From NCBI GenBank assembly GCA_034431435.1, contig DAOUDG010000020.1, positions 1 through 22,506 on the forward strand: a stretch of DNA of 22,506 bases. Direction: 5' to 3'. Below are positions 1 through 7,616 of this stretch, one piece after another. Each line of letters begins with the position of its first letter. The stretch's first letter is position 1. The stretch comes from JAHCIE01 sp034431435 (lineage in GTDB: Bacteria > Chloroflexota > Anaerolineae > Epilineales > JAHCIE01). The notes beneath the pieces were generated by a model. The model worked only from the letters and a program-made list of their open reading frames with translations. It was not told where the DNA came from and did not search any database. The translations under genes were made by a program, and so were the position numbers.

Positions 1-1292
1 TCGAGCTTGATGTTGGCCAGGGCGACCTGGGCGTTGACCAGGGTCACGCCGCCGCCGGGGACGATGCCTTCCTCGACCGAGGCGCGGGCGGCGCGCAGGG
101 CGTCCTCCACGCGATGCTTCTTCTCCTTGAGCTCGGTCTCGGTGGCCGCGCCGACGCGGATGATGGCCACGCCGCCGCTGAGCTTGGCGAGACGCTCCTG
201 GAGCTTCTCGCGGTCGTAGTCGGAGGTCGTCTGGTCGATCTGGGCGCGAATCTCACCGATGCGGCCCTTGATCTGGCCCTCCTGGCCCTTGCCGCCGACG
301 ATGGTCGTGTCATCCTTGGTGGAGATGATGCGGTCGGCGCGGCCCAGGTCAGCGATGGTGACGGTCTCCAGCTTGCGGCCGACTTCCTCGCTGATGACGA
401 GGCCGCCGGTCAGGATGGCGATGTCGCCCAGCATGGCCTTGCGGCGGTCACCGAAGCCGGGGGCCTTGACGGCCAGGGCATTGAACGTGCCGCGCAGCTT
501 GTTGAGGACCAGCGTCGCCAGGGCCTCACCCTCGACATCCTCGGCGACCACGACGAAGTCGCGGCGGCCAGTCTGGACGAGCTTCTCCATGATGGGCACG
601 ATGTCCGAAGCGGCCGAGATCTTCTTGTCGGTGATGAGAACGTAGGCATTCTCGACGCCAGCGTCCATGCGCTCCGGATTGGTGATGAAGTAGGGGGAGA
701 TGTAGCCACGGTCGAACTGCATACCCTCGACGTACTCGGTCTCGAAGGCCAGGCCCTTGCTCTCCTCGACGGTGATGACGCCGTCCTTGCCGACCTTGTC
801 CATGACGTCGGCGATGAGGTTGCCGATTTCGGGGTCAGCAGCGGAGATGGTGGCGATCTGGGCGATTTCCTCGCGGCCCTTCACGGGCACGGCGGTATCC
901 TTGATGTAATCGACGATGGCCTCACGGGCCTTCTGGATGCCGATCTGAATCTGCATCGGGTTGGCGCCGGCGGCCACGTTGCGCAGGCCCTCGGTGATGA
1001 TGGCCTGGGCCAGGACGGTCGCGGTGGTCGTGCCGTCACCGGCCGCGTCGTCGGTCTTGGCGGCGGCTTCCTTGATGAGCTGCGCGCCCATGTTGGCGAA
1101 GGGGGCCTCCAGCTCAATGTCCTTAGCCACGGTCACGCCGTCGTGGGTGACGGTGGGCGCGCCGAACTTCTTGTCCAGGGCAACGTTGCGGCCCTTGGGG
1201 CCGAGAGTCGTCTTTACCGCGTTGGCCACGGCGTCGACGCCAGCCTTCAGCTCGCGCCGCGCATCCTCGCCGTACACAATTTGCTTAGCCAT
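1..1292 (-). CDS. groL: Chaperonin GroEL (60 kDa), C-terminus cut by the window edge
   Basis: The reverse strand from ATG at 1290-1292 encodes a GroEL that starts MAKQIVYGEDARRELKAGVD. ATP-pocket segments are visible: GPKGRN near residues 31-36 and GDGTTT near 85-90. The apical domain follows, and VPGGGVTLVNAQ lies near the cut end. About 430 residues are present; the family is normally about 540-545, so roughly 115 C-terminal residues lie outside the window. The family forms the cytoplasmic double-ring ATP-driven folding chamber capped by GroES. A GGAGGA ribosome site sits 8 bases before the ATG. The gene follows groES by 39 bases on the same strand, so the two form the classical groES-groL operon driven by the CIRCE-associated promoter upstream of groES. 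No missing key residue was seen. The identity is secure; only the C-terminal tail is unknown. Confidence 0.98.
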   Translation of the reverse strand, partial: MAKQIVYGEDARRELKAGVDAVANAVKTTLGPKGRNVALDKKFGAPTVTHDGVTVAKDIELEAPFANMGAQLIKEAAAKTDDAAGDGTTTATVLAQAIITEGLRNVAAGANPMQIQIGIQKAREAIVDYIKDTAVPVKGREEIAQIATISAADPEIGNLIADVMDKVGKDGVITVEESKGLAFETEYVEGMQFDRGYISPYFITNPERMDAGVENAYVLITDKKISAASDIVPIMEKLVQTGRRDFVVVAEDVEGEALATLVLNKLRGTFNALAVKAPGFGDRRKAMLGDIAILTGGLVISEEVGRKLETVTIADLGRADRIISTKDDTTIVGGKGQEGQIKGRIGEIRAQIDQTTSDYDREKLQERLAKLSGGVAIIRVGAATETELKEKKHRVEDALRAARASVEEGIVPGGGVTLVNAQVALANIKL

Positions 1293-1331
1293 AGGGAGTA
1301 TCCTCCAGGATATTGACTTTGGGCGGGGGAG

Positions 1332-1625
1332 TTAGGACTGAACCACGGCGAGAATGTCCTTCTCGCTGAGGATGAGGTACTTCTTGCTCTCGATCTTGAT
1401 CTCGGTGCCGGCGTACTTCTGATAGACCACGCGATCGCCCACCGCCACGTCCATCGTGCCGCGCTTGCCCGTCTCCTCGTTGACGCGGCCGGGGCCAGCG
1501 GCGACGACGAGACCCTCCTGCGGCTTCTCTTTGGCCGTCTCGGGAACATAGATGCCGGCCGCCGTCATCTCTTCCTTCTCGATCGGCTCGACGATGACGC
1601 GGTCGCCCAGGGGCTTGAGATTCAT
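1332..1625 (-). CDS. groES: Co-chaperonin GroES (10 kDa)
   Basis: This is a 97-residue protein starting MNLKPLGDRVIVEPIEKEE, the usual GroES length. It contains the mobile-loop region followed by VPETAKEKPQEG, the GPGRVNEETGKR turn and the C-terminal strand with YLILSEKDILAVV. GroES forms the heptameric lid of GroEL. The reading frame stays open upstream to 1901. ATG at 1623-1625 is chosen because it is preceded by a GGAGG site at ideal spacing, and because the promoter and CIRCE operator lie within the longer frame, which excludes the upstream starts. It is the first gene of the groES-groL operon. HrcA repression through the CIRCE repeats is expected from established knowledge; hrcA itself is not in the window. 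Confidence 0.98.
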   Translation of the reverse strand: MNLKPLGDRVIVEPIEKEEMTAAGIYVPETAKEKPQEGLVVAAGPGRVNEETGKRGTMDVAVGDRVVYQKYAGTEIKIESKKYLILSEKDILAVVQS

Positions 1626-1668
1626 AACCTTGACCTCCACAATGCGAGTAGTGTTGACTGCGCAAGAA

Positions 1669-1694
1669 TTAGCACTCTCCGTCGAGAGTGCTAA
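1669..1694 (-). promoter_or_regulatory. CIRCE operator (HrcA site) at the groES transcription start
   Basis: The sequence is TTAGCACTC, 8 bases, then GAGTGCTAA. The arms are perfect and the repeat extends inward to 11 bases per arm. It begins about 12 bases downstream of the groES -10 box, where bound repressor would block initiation. The canonical CIRCE spacer is 9 bases; this one is 8. Confidence 0.93.
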
Positions 1695-1705
1695 CCTCAC
1701 TGCAA

Positions 1706-1734
1706 ATTGTACACCGGTTTCAGATGCTGTCAAA
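1706..1734 (-). promoter_or_regulatory. Sigma-70 type promoter of groES-groL
   Basis: On the - strand a perfect TTGACA (1729-1734) is followed by a 17-base spacer and TACAAT (1706-1711, five of six matches). The expected start near 1700 lies at the edge of the downstream CIRCE operator, which supports heat-shock repression by HrcA rather than an alternative sigma factor. Confidence 0.85.
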
Positions 1735-1782
1735 TACAAAGAGGCTCGGAATGGCCGATTCTTACTCAATTTTGGCCAGATT

Positions 1783-1808
1783 CTAGCACTCACAGGCGAA
1801 AGTGCTAA
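1783..1808. promoter_or_regulatory. Second, degenerate CIRCE operator between divergent promoters
   Basis: The sequence is CTAGCACTC, 8 bases, then AAGTGCTAA. Each arm has one mismatch to the CIRCE consensus, and the spacer is 8 bases as in the first copy. It lies upstream of the groES promoter and just upstream of the -35 box of the rightward promoter serving the ABC-F gene, so it could assist groES repression or touch both promoters. Confidence 0.8.
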
Positions 1809-1821
1809 TCGCGCCTGAGCG

Positions 1822-1850
1822 TTGACCCTCGGTGGCAAGGCGAGTATGCT
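1822..1850 (+). promoter_or_regulatory. Sigma-70 type promoter for the ABC-F gene
   Basis: TTGACC (1822-1827), a 17-base spacer and TATGCT (1845-1850) are seen on the + strand. The predicted start near 1857 gives a leader of about 75 bases before the ATG at 1932. The leader begins with a GGACGTAGGACGAAGGACC repeat tract. Confidence 0.55.
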
Positions 1851-1857
1851 TTGCAGA

Positions 1858-1883
1858 GGACGTAGGACGAAGGACCGACGACC
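1858..1883. repeat. GGACGAAGGAC-type intergenic repeat tract
   Basis: Degenerate tandem units of the form GGACG(T/A)AGGAC run from 1858 to 1883. The same word reappears in the long hairpin at 8455-8520, and related GGACCACCGACC units occur inside the helicase gene near 4452-4480. This points to a dispersed short-repeat family. Confidence 0.55.
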
Positions 1884-1931
1884 ACTCAGGCGCCTACTCA
1901 TCCTCGGTCGCGCTATTCGAGACGCTGAACA

Positions 1932-3923
1932 ATGTCAATTCTGCAATTTTCGAATCTGAGCCAGGCCTTCGGGGCGGTCGATATCTTCACCAACCTGTCG
2001 GGCAACATCGCCAACGACGCCAAGATTGGCCTCGTCGGGCCGAACGGCGTCGGCAAGACGACGCTGCTGTTGACACTGGCCGGTCAGATGGCGCCCATGT
2101 CGGGCAGCGTCCATGTGGCGCGCGGCAAGCGCCTCGGCTACCTGCGCCAGGAGGCCATGGAGGCCTTCTCCCACTCCGAGAACACCGTCTACGACGAGAT
2201 GCTCACCGTCTTCGCCGACCTGCGCGCCGACGAGGCTCGCCTCCAACATATGGAGGAGGCGATGGCCCACGGCGCGAGCGACGAGCTGCTGGCCGAGTAC
2301 AGCACGGCGCAGCACGCCTTCGAGCTGGCCGGCGGCTACGAGTACGAGACGCGGGCGCAACAGACCCTCAAGGGGCTGGGTTTCGGGCCAGGCCTGTGGG
2401 ACATGCCGCTCCACCTGCTGAGCGGCGGGCAGAAGACCCGCGCCCTGCTGGCGCGCCTGCTGCTGGAAAAGCCGGACCTACTCATCCTGGACGAGCCGAC
2501 GAACCACCTGGACGTGGAGGCGGTGGAGTGGCTGGAGAACACGCTACGGGCGTGGGAGGGCGCGCTGCTGGTGGTCAGCCACGACCGCTACTTCCTCGAC
2601 CGCGCCGTCAACCGCGTCTGGGAGTTGAGCCGCGCGGCCATCCAGGAGTATCGCGGCAACTACAGCGCGTACGTCCAGCAGCGCGAGGAACGCTGGGAGT
2701 ACGCCGCGCGCCTGTACGAGCAGGAACGCGAGCGGATGGAGAAGGAGTTGGAGTTCATCCGCCGTAACATCGCGGGCCAGAATACCGATCAGGCCATGGG
2801 CCGCCTGCGCCGCCTCAGCCGCCAGTTAGTCGCCATCGAGGAGGTGGGGCTGGTGGCGATGCAGGGCAAGGGCTGGCTGGAGATGGGTCTGGGCGAGGTA
2901 CGGCCGATGGGGGTGGATGAGGCCGCCGACCGCCTGCGTGCCCTGCGCCCGGCGTCGCGCCCCCCGCATCTCAACTTTCGCCTCAAGTCAGTCCAGCGCG
3001 GCGGCGACATTGTGCTGCGCACGAAGGACCTGCTGGTGGGCTACCCGCGCGCGCCCCTGTTCAGCACGGGCGACATCGTGCTGCAACGCGGCGAGACGGC
3101 GGCCCTCATCGGTCCCAACGGCGCGGGCAAGACGACCTTCCTGCGCACCATCCTGGGGCAGGTTCCACCTCTGGCGGGCCAGGTCCAGGTGGGGGCGAAC
3201 CTGCGGCTGGGTGTCTTCACCCAGTCCCACGACGACCTGGCTGGCGACACGAGCGTGCTGGACGAGCTGCTCAACCGCACCAGCATGACTCTCGGCGAGG
3301 CGCGCGGCTATCTGGCCCAGTACATGTTTCGCGGCGAGGACATCTACAAGCCGACCGGCGCGCTGAGCGGCGGCGAGCGCGGCCGCCTGGCGCTGGCCCT
3401 GCTGGCGCTGGAGCATCCCAACTTCCTGCTGCTCGACGAGCCGACGAACCACCTGGATATTCCGGCCCAGGAGGCGCTGCAAGAGGTGGTGGAGACCTTT
3501 GAGGGCACGGCCTTGCTGGTCTCCCACGACCGCTACCTCATCGACCGCCTGGCGACGCAGGTCTGGGAGTTGCGCGACGGGCGGCTGGATGTCTTTCCCG
3601 GTACGTATGCCGAGCTGCTGGCCGAGCGCGAGCGGCGAGCGGCCGAGGCCCGCCAGGCCCGCGTCGCCACCCGACCGACCGCCGAGACGCGCGCCACCAA
3701 CGGCGCGGCCCGCGACGCTCGCCGCCGCGCCGAGGCCGCGGCCCGCCTGGAGAGCGATATCTACGACCTGGAAGCACGCCTCGAGGCGTTGGGTGGCGAG
3801 GTGCAGCGAGCCGCCGAGCGCGGCGACTATGAGGCCGTGCGGACCCTGGGCGAGGCCTACGAGGCCACCCGGCGCGACCTGGAGCAGCTGGTGGGCGAGT
3901 GGGAGATGACGGCTGAAGGTTGA
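1932..3923 (+). CDS. ABC-F family ATPase (duplicated ATP-binding cassettes)
   Basis: This 663-residue protein has two ABC ATPase domains and no membrane segment, the ABC-F layout. Domain 1 has Walker A GPNGVGKTT (36-44), signature LSGGQ (163-167) and Walker B with DEPTNHLD (D187, E188). A charged linker with a helical stretch follows. Domain 2 has GPNGAGKTT (394-402), LSGGE (478-482) and DEPTNHLD (D502, E503). The last roughly 70 residues are a predicted coiled coil rich in Arg, Glu and Ala, as in Uup-type members. Family members act on ribosomes as translation factors or antibiotic-protection proteins, and Uup binds branched DNA; which applies here cannot be told. The ATG at 1932 has only a weak ribosome site. 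It diverges from groES with its own promoter, and only 40 bases separate it from the helicase gene, so the two may be co-transcribed. Confidence 0.95.
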   Translation: MSILQFSNLSQAFGAVDIFTNLSGNIANDAKIGLVGPNGVGKTTLLLTLAGQMAPMSGSVHVARGKRLGYLRQEAMEAFSHSENTVYDEMLTVFADLRADEARLQHMEEAMAHGASDELLAEYSTAQHAFELAGGYEYETRAQQTLKGLGFGPGLWDMPLHLLSGGQKTRALLARLLLEKPDLLILDEPTNHLDVEAVEWLENTLRAWEGALLVVSHDRYFLDRAVNRVWELSRAAIQEYRGNYSAYVQQREERWEYAARLYEQERERMEKELEFIRRNIAGQNTDQAMGRLRRLSRQLVAIEEVGLVAMQGKGWLEMGLGEVRPMGVDEAADRLRALRPASRPPHLNFRLKSVQRGGDIVLRTKDLLVGYPRAPLFSTGDIVLQRGETAALIGPNGAGKTTFLRTILGQVPPLAGQVQVGANLRLGVFTQSHDDLAGDTSVLDELLNRTSMTLGEARGYLAQYMFRGEDIYKPTGALSGGERGRLALALLALEHPNFLLLDEPTNHLDIPAQEALQEVVETFEGTALLVSHDRYLIDRLATQVWELRDGRLDVFPGTYAELLAERERRAAEARQARVATRPTAETRATNGAARDARRRAEAAARLESDIYDLEARLEALGGEVQRAAERGDYEAVRTLGEAYEATRRDLEQLVGEWEMTAEG

Positions 3924-3925
3924 AT

Positions 3926-3957
3926 CTGCTGACCACTGACCGCTGACGGCTGACAAC
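3926..3957. repeat. Short tandem CTGAC-type repeat between two genes
   Basis: Most of the 40-base gap between the ABC-F and helicase genes is occupied by four degenerate CTGAC units about 8 bases apart. No clear ribosome site is left for the helicase start. The tract resembles the other short repeats scattered through the window. Confidence 0.5.
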
Positions 3958-3963
3958 TGGCGT

Positions 3964-6483
3964 ATGAATCCTGCGACTGTCCTCTCCCAATTGAAGGCCC
4001 TGCCCGCCTATCGCGGGCAGATCGTGCATGTCGCCACGGTTCCCGCGCGTGGGGCGGCGTATGCGCGGCTGGCGCAGCCGCTGCCGCCTGCCCTGGACCG
4101 CGCGCTCAAGGGCGCGGGCCTACGGCAACTCTACCGCCACCAGACCCTCGCCATCGACGCCGCGCGCAGCGGGCGGTTCGCGGCGGTGGTGACAGCGACA
4201 GCCACATCGAGCGGGAAGTCGCTGGGGTACAACGTGCCGGTGCTGGCGGCGATTTTGGAGGCGCGGACCGCCGGCCCCTCACCCCAACCCTCTCCCAGAG
4301 GGAGAGGGGGCCAGAGGGAGGCCGCCGCCTCTCGCGCTCGACGCTCGACGCCCCACGCCCCACGCCCCGCGCCCCGCGCCCTGTACCTGTTCCCAACGAA
4401 GGCGCTGGCGCAGGATCAGCAGCGGGCGCTCTCTGAGCTGCTGACGCACCTCGACGACGGACCACCGACCACCGACCACGGCTCGGACAAGGAGCAGGGA
4501 GGCAGGCGGTCGTCGGTCGTCGTTGCGACGTACGACGGTGATACGCCCGCGTCGGCGCGGGGGCGCATCCGCAAGGACGCCGCCATCGTCATCACCAACC
4601 CGGACATGCTCCACGTCGGCATCCTGCCCAACCATCACCTGTGGAAGGAGTTCCTCACCGGACTGCGCTACATCGTCATCGACGAGGCCCACGTCTATCG
4701 CGGCGTGTTCGGCGGCCACGTGGCGAACGTGCTGCGCCGCCTGCGCCGCCTGTGCGCCTTCTACGGCAGCGCGCCGGTGTTCCTGTGCGCCTCGGCGACC
4801 ATTGCCAACCCGGCCGAGCACGTGGCGCGGCTGACCGCCACCGCGCCAGAGACGATTTTCACCGTGAGCGACGACGGCGCACCGACCGGGCCGCGCACCT
4901 TCGCCCTGTGGAACCCGCCCTTCGTCGACCGCGCGCGCACCGCCCGCCGTAGCGCGCAGACCGAGGCGACCACCCTGTTCACCGAGCTGACGCGGCGCGA
5001 GGTGCGCAATATCACCTTCACCCGCTCCCAGAAGACGGCCGAGTTGATTCTGCGCTACGCCCGCGACCAGTTGCGGCTGGACGGCGGCCACCTGGCCGAG
5101 CGGGTGGCGGCGTATCGCGCGGGTTATCTGCCCGCCCAACGCCGCGAGATCGAGCAGGCTTTGTTCAAGGGGCAGCTCATCGGCGTGACGGCCACCAACG
5201 CCCTGGAACTCGGCGTCGATATCGGTAACCTGGACGCCACGGTCCACGTCGGCTACCCTGGCACGATTGCCAGCCTGCGCCAACAGGCGGGCCGGGCCGG
5301 GCGGGGCACGCGGCCCGCGCTGGGCATCCTCATCGGCCAGGATAACCCGCTGGACCAGTATTTCATGCGTCACCCTGAGGATCTGCTGGGCCGCACGCCG
5401 GAGCACGCCCTCATCGACCCGGACAACCCGTACATCGTCGCCAACCACGTCCGCTGCGCCGTCCACGAAGGCTCGCTGACGACGGCCGAGGGGCGGCGCT
5501 GGTTCGGCCCGACCTTCGAGGCCGCCGCCGACGGCTGGCGCGAGCAGGGCGTATTCACGCTGCGCGGCGGGGCGACCGAGGCCGACGACCGCTGGTACTA
5601 CGCGCCGACCGACTATCCGGCCCAGGATGTGGGCATCCGCTCGGTGGGCGGGCATCCGATTCGGCTGGTGGACGAGGCGACGGGGGCAGTACTGGAGGAG
5701 ATCGACGCCAGCGCCGCTTTTCAGCGCGTCTTTCCGGGCGCGGTGTACCTGCACCAGGGCGAGACCTGCGTGGTGGAGGCGCTGGACCTGCGGCGGCGGG
5801 TGGCGCTGAGCCGCCGCGAGGACGTGAATTATTATACCGAGGCGCGCGAGTTCTCCGACGTGCGGCTGGGCGGGGCGGTGACCCACAAGCTGATGGGGAA
5901 CGTGCGGGTGTATTATGGTCACGCCAGGGTGCGTGAGCAGGTAGTCAGCTTCCGCCGCCTGCAGCAGTTCACGGAGACGGTGCTGGACGAAGCGCCACTG
6001 AGCCTGCCCGCCAACACCTTCGCGACGATGGCGACGTGGTGGGATATGCCGCCACGGGCGCTGGACGAATTGGGGCGCGGGGGTGGCGACTGGCTGGCGG
6101 CCATGCACGCCGCCGAGCACGCCTGCATCGGTATCTTGCCCCTGTTCGCCATGTGTGACCGCTGGGACATCGGCGGCCTGTCCATCAACGTCCACCCTGA
6201 CACAGGCAAGCCGCAGATCATCATCTACGACGGCTACCCCGGCGGCGTGGGCATCACCGAGAAGGGCTACGACTTGCTGGCGGAGTGGTGGGCGGCGACG
6301 CTGCGCCTCATCGAGGAGTGCCCATGTGAGGGTGGCTGCCCGAGTTGTGTGCAGAGTCCGAAGTGCGGCAACAACAATGACCGGCTGGACAAGGACGGCG
6401 CGGCCGTTTTGCTGCGCGCGCTGCTGGCGGACCTGACGAGCGCGCCAGCGGCGCTACACTCCCGAAAGGAGACCCGAGGATGA
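3964..6483 (+). CDS. mrfA: DEAD/DEAH-box helicase with C-terminal cysteine cluster (MrfA/YprA type)
   Basis: This 839-residue superfamily 2 helicase has motif I TATSSGKS (79-86), FPTKALAQDQ (about 143-152), DEAH (240-243), SAT (277-279), a motif V segment ALELGVDIG and motif VI QQAGRAGR. The C-terminal domain carries C786, C788, C792 and C795 (CxCxxxCxxC), with a further Cys at 801. This matches the Zn-binding DUF1998/MZB region of Bacillus MrfA, a 3'-5' helicase in mitomycin-lesion repair. No mrfB-like exonuclease is in the window. Two insertions between motifs I and II (about 102-138 and 165-183) are low complexity and encoded by intergenic-type repeats. They make the protein longer than a typical member of about 750 residues. 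ATG 3964 is the first usable start. The stop overlaps the dodecin ATG. Repair function is inferred from the family. Confidence 0.9.
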   Translation: MNPATVLSQLKALPAYRGQIVHVATVPARGAAYARLAQPLPPALDRALKGAGLRQLYRHQTLAIDAARSGRFAAVVTATATSSGKSLGYNVPVLAAILEARTAGPSPQPSPRGRGGQREAAASRARRSTPHAPRPAPRALYLFPTKALAQDQQRALSELLTHLDDGPPTTDHGSDKEQGGRRSSVVVATYDGDTPASARGRIRKDAAIVITNPDMLHVGILPNHHLWKEFLTGLRYIVIDEAHVYRGVFGGHVANVLRRLRRLCAFYGSAPVFLCASATIANPAEHVARLTATAPETIFTVSDDGAPTGPRTFALWNPPFVDRARTARRSAQTEATTLFTELTRREVRNITFTRSQKTAELILRYARDQLRLDGGHLAERVAAYRAGYLPAQRREIEQALFKGQLIGVTATNALELGVDIGNLDATVHVGYPGTIASLRQQAGRAGRGTRPALGILIGQDNPLDQYFMRHPEDLLGRTPEHALIDPDNPYIVANHVRCAVHEGSLTTAEGRRWFGPTFEAAADGWREQGVFTLRGGATEADDRWYYAPTDYPAQDVGIRSVGGHPIRLVDEATGAVLEEIDASAAFQRVFPGAVYLHQGETCVVEALDLRRRVALSRREDVNYYTEAREFSDVRLGGAVTHKLMGNVRVYYGHARVREQVVSFRRLQQFTETVLDEAPLSLPANTFATMATWWDMPPRALDELGRGGGDWLAAMHAAEHACIGILPLFAMCDRWDIGGLSINVHPDTGKPQIIIYDGYPGGVGITEKGYDLLAEWWAATLRLIEECPCEGGCPSCVQSPKCGNNNDRLDKDGAAVLLRALLADLTSAPAALHSRKETRG
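4271..4383. repeat. Intergenic-type palindromic repeat captured inside the helicase frame
   Basis: A perfect inverted repeat CCCTCTCCC-AGA-GGGAGAGGG lies at 4288-4308, inside a CCCTCACCCCAACCC context. It is followed by tandem GCTCGAC and CCCCACG/CCCCGCG units to about 4383. In frame it encodes PSPQPSPRGRG and an Arg/Pro/His-rich stretch. The same palindrome is widespread between genes in many bacteria, where it yields spurious peptides of this kind. Confidence 0.75.
4452..4522. repeat. Second repeat insertion in the helicase gene
   Basis: Tandem GACCACC/GACCACG units (4452-4480) and an imperfect inverted copy, GGTCGTCGGTCGTCG (4508-4522), flank a short GC-poorer core. In frame this gives the hydrophilic stretch DDGPPTTDHGSDKEQGG between helicase motifs Ia and II, where homologues normally have a short loop. 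Confidence 0.55.
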
Positions 6484-6701
6484 GCGACGGCGAGCACGTG
6501 TATAAGGTGGTGGAGTTGGTGGGGTCGTCGAAGACGAGTCTGGAGGACGCGATTCAGAATGCGGTGAGCCGCGCGAGCCAGACACTGCGCAACCTGCGCT
6601 GGTTCGAGGTGGTCAATACGCGCGGCTACATCGACAGCAACAGCGTCGCCTACTATCAGGTGACGCTGAAGATTGGCTTCACCGTGGACGACGACATGTA
6701 A
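6480..6701 (+). CDS. Dodecin (flavin-binding dodecamer)
   Basis: This 73-residue protein matches the dodecin family in length and sequence: HVYKVVELVGSSKTS at the start, then DAIQNAVSRASQTLRNLRWFEV and AYYQVTLKIGF. W41 corresponds to the tryptophan that stacks on the flavin, and Q60 to the glutamine that contacts it. Dodecins are hollow cytoplasmic dodecamers that store or sequester riboflavin, FMN or FAD. The ATG overlaps the helicase stop (ATGA, 6480-6483), with AAGGAG at 6464-6469, so translation is coupled to the helicase. The coupling is seen; any functional link between flavin storage and DNA repair is only inferred. The downstream gene is convergent. Confidence 0.95.
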   Translation: MSDGEHVYKVVELVGSSKTSLEDAIQNAVSRASQTLRNLRWFEVVNTRGYIDSNSVAYYQVTLKIGFTVDDDM

Positions 6702-6788
6702 GCCTTCTCACGCGGGGCGCGGCATGTCGAACTGGTCGCGGGTGAGCAGGTAGCCGCGCCGCAAGCCCACCGAGGCGATGCTGGTTCA

Positions 6789-7442
6789 TCAGTCGCGCTG
6801 GACGGCGTAGGCGTAGGACCATACCTGGAGCGCGGCAATCACGAGGCCCGACAGCGCGCCACGCCACAACGCCGCGCCCATGTCGCCGCCCGCCCGCAGC
6901 AGCGTGGGGTCCTGGCTCAGGTAGAAGAACATGGTCGCGGCGACGGCGAAAGCAGCATCGATGAGGGCGATGGACAGGCAACGTAGCAGGCCAATACTCC
7001 AGAACTTGAAGGGTTGCGGCTCCTTCAGCCATAGGAACACTCCGACGGCCTGCGGCGGGTCGCCTGCCAGGCGGAAGGCCTGCGCTTCCGGCGCGCGAGT
7101 GTAGTAGTAGTGTTTGATGCGGTTCATGGCGCGGATGGCTGAGAACCAGTTGGCGCGCAGCTGGGCCAGTTGCAGAATAGCCAGCCAGCCGAGGGCGATG
7201 AACAGGCCGAAGGCGACGGCAAACACCTGGAAGATCCACGACGGCGTCGTTGCTTCGAAGCGCAACCCGACAGCGACACCGACGATGGCCGCCGCGCTCA
7301 CCCAAAAGAAGCCCGACACGCGGTCCTCGTTGTTCTGAACCGTGGCCTGGGCGATGTAGTTGAACTCAGCGGCCAGGATATCCTGCAGGCCCTTGTCGTC
7401 CGCCAGGGTGGTGGCCGCTGTGGGCGGTTTCACCTGAGTCAT
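6789..7442 (-). CDS. Four-TM membrane protein of unknown function
   Basis: This 217-residue protein is not recognised. Hydrophobic segments lie near residues 45-62, 70-93, 149-175 and 188-210. They are arranged as two hairpins around a central polar loop containing FSAIRAMNRIKHYYYTRAPEAQ. The soluble N-terminus (1-44) is acidic and contains AAEFNYIAQATVQNNEDR. The layout suggests a cytoplasmic-membrane protein with a cytosolic middle domain. The start ATG at 7440-7442 follows a GGAGG site. The gene ends in two consecutive TGA codons. It is convergent with dodecin and divergent from the small-protein operon, so it is probably transcribed alone. No catalytic motif was found. Confidence 0.8.
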   Translation of the reverse strand: MTQVKPPTAATTLADDKGLQDILAAEFNYIAQATVQNNEDRVSGFFWVSAAAIVGVAVGLRFEATTPSWIFQVFAVAFGLFIALGWLAILQLAQLRANWFSAIRAMNRIKHYYYTRAPEAQAFRLAGDPPQAVGVFLWLKEPQPFKFWSIGLLRCLSIALIDAAFAVAATMFFYLSQDPTLLRAGGDMGAALWRGALSGLVIAALQVWSYAYAVQRD

Positions 7443-7461
7443 AGCCTCCTCCCTGAGGCAG

Positions 7462-7490
7462 ACCTGGCAGGCTCTGAAAGCCTGTCAGGT
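7462..7490. repeat. ACCTGRCAGGCT palindrome upstream of the membrane-protein gene
   Basis: Arms ACCTGGCAGGCT (7462-7473) and AGCCTGTCAGGT (7479-7490) pair over 12 bases with one G-T position and a 5-base loop. It sits just upstream of the - strand start at 7442 and lacks a T-run. A dispersed palindromic repeat or a regulatory site fits better than a terminator. The rest of 7443-7582 shows nothing further. Confidence 0.6.
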
Positions 7491-7582
7491 GGGGGAACAA
7501 ACAGCGACCCAGACGGCGCTCCGATGGCTCTGATTATAGAACCAATGGCCTCGTCAGGCCACAAAATGGGGCGCGCGCCCCC

Positions 7583-7610
7583 TCGACAAAACCGGCAAAT
7601 CAGGTATAAT
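7583..7610 (+). promoter_or_regulatory. Sigma-70 type promoter for the small-protein operon
   Basis: TCGACA (7583-7588), a 16-base spacer and a perfect TATAAT (7605-7610) are seen. The predicted start near 7617 rules out the open-frame start at 7609 and leaves a leader of about 150 bases before the ATG at 7768. Confidence 0.75.
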
Positions 7611-7616
7611 GGTCCT

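Noticed and set aside
114..1316. A 400-codon open frame on the + strand across groL
   Set aside because: It is the complement of a clear GroEL gene; its product is Asp/Gly/Leu-rich with no family match.
1800..1900. groES with an N-terminal extension to 1901
   Set aside because: The extension would cover the promoter and both CIRCE operators; the core starts at a well-placed ribosome site at 1625.
4279..6195. A 638-codon - strand open frame inside the helicase gene
   Set aside because: It is a shadow caused by high GC; the + strand carries all the helicase motifs.
7462..7490. The palindrome as a CRISPR repeat or terminator
   Set aside because: It is single-copy in the window, has no spacer array or T-run, and lies upstream of a start rather than after a stop.
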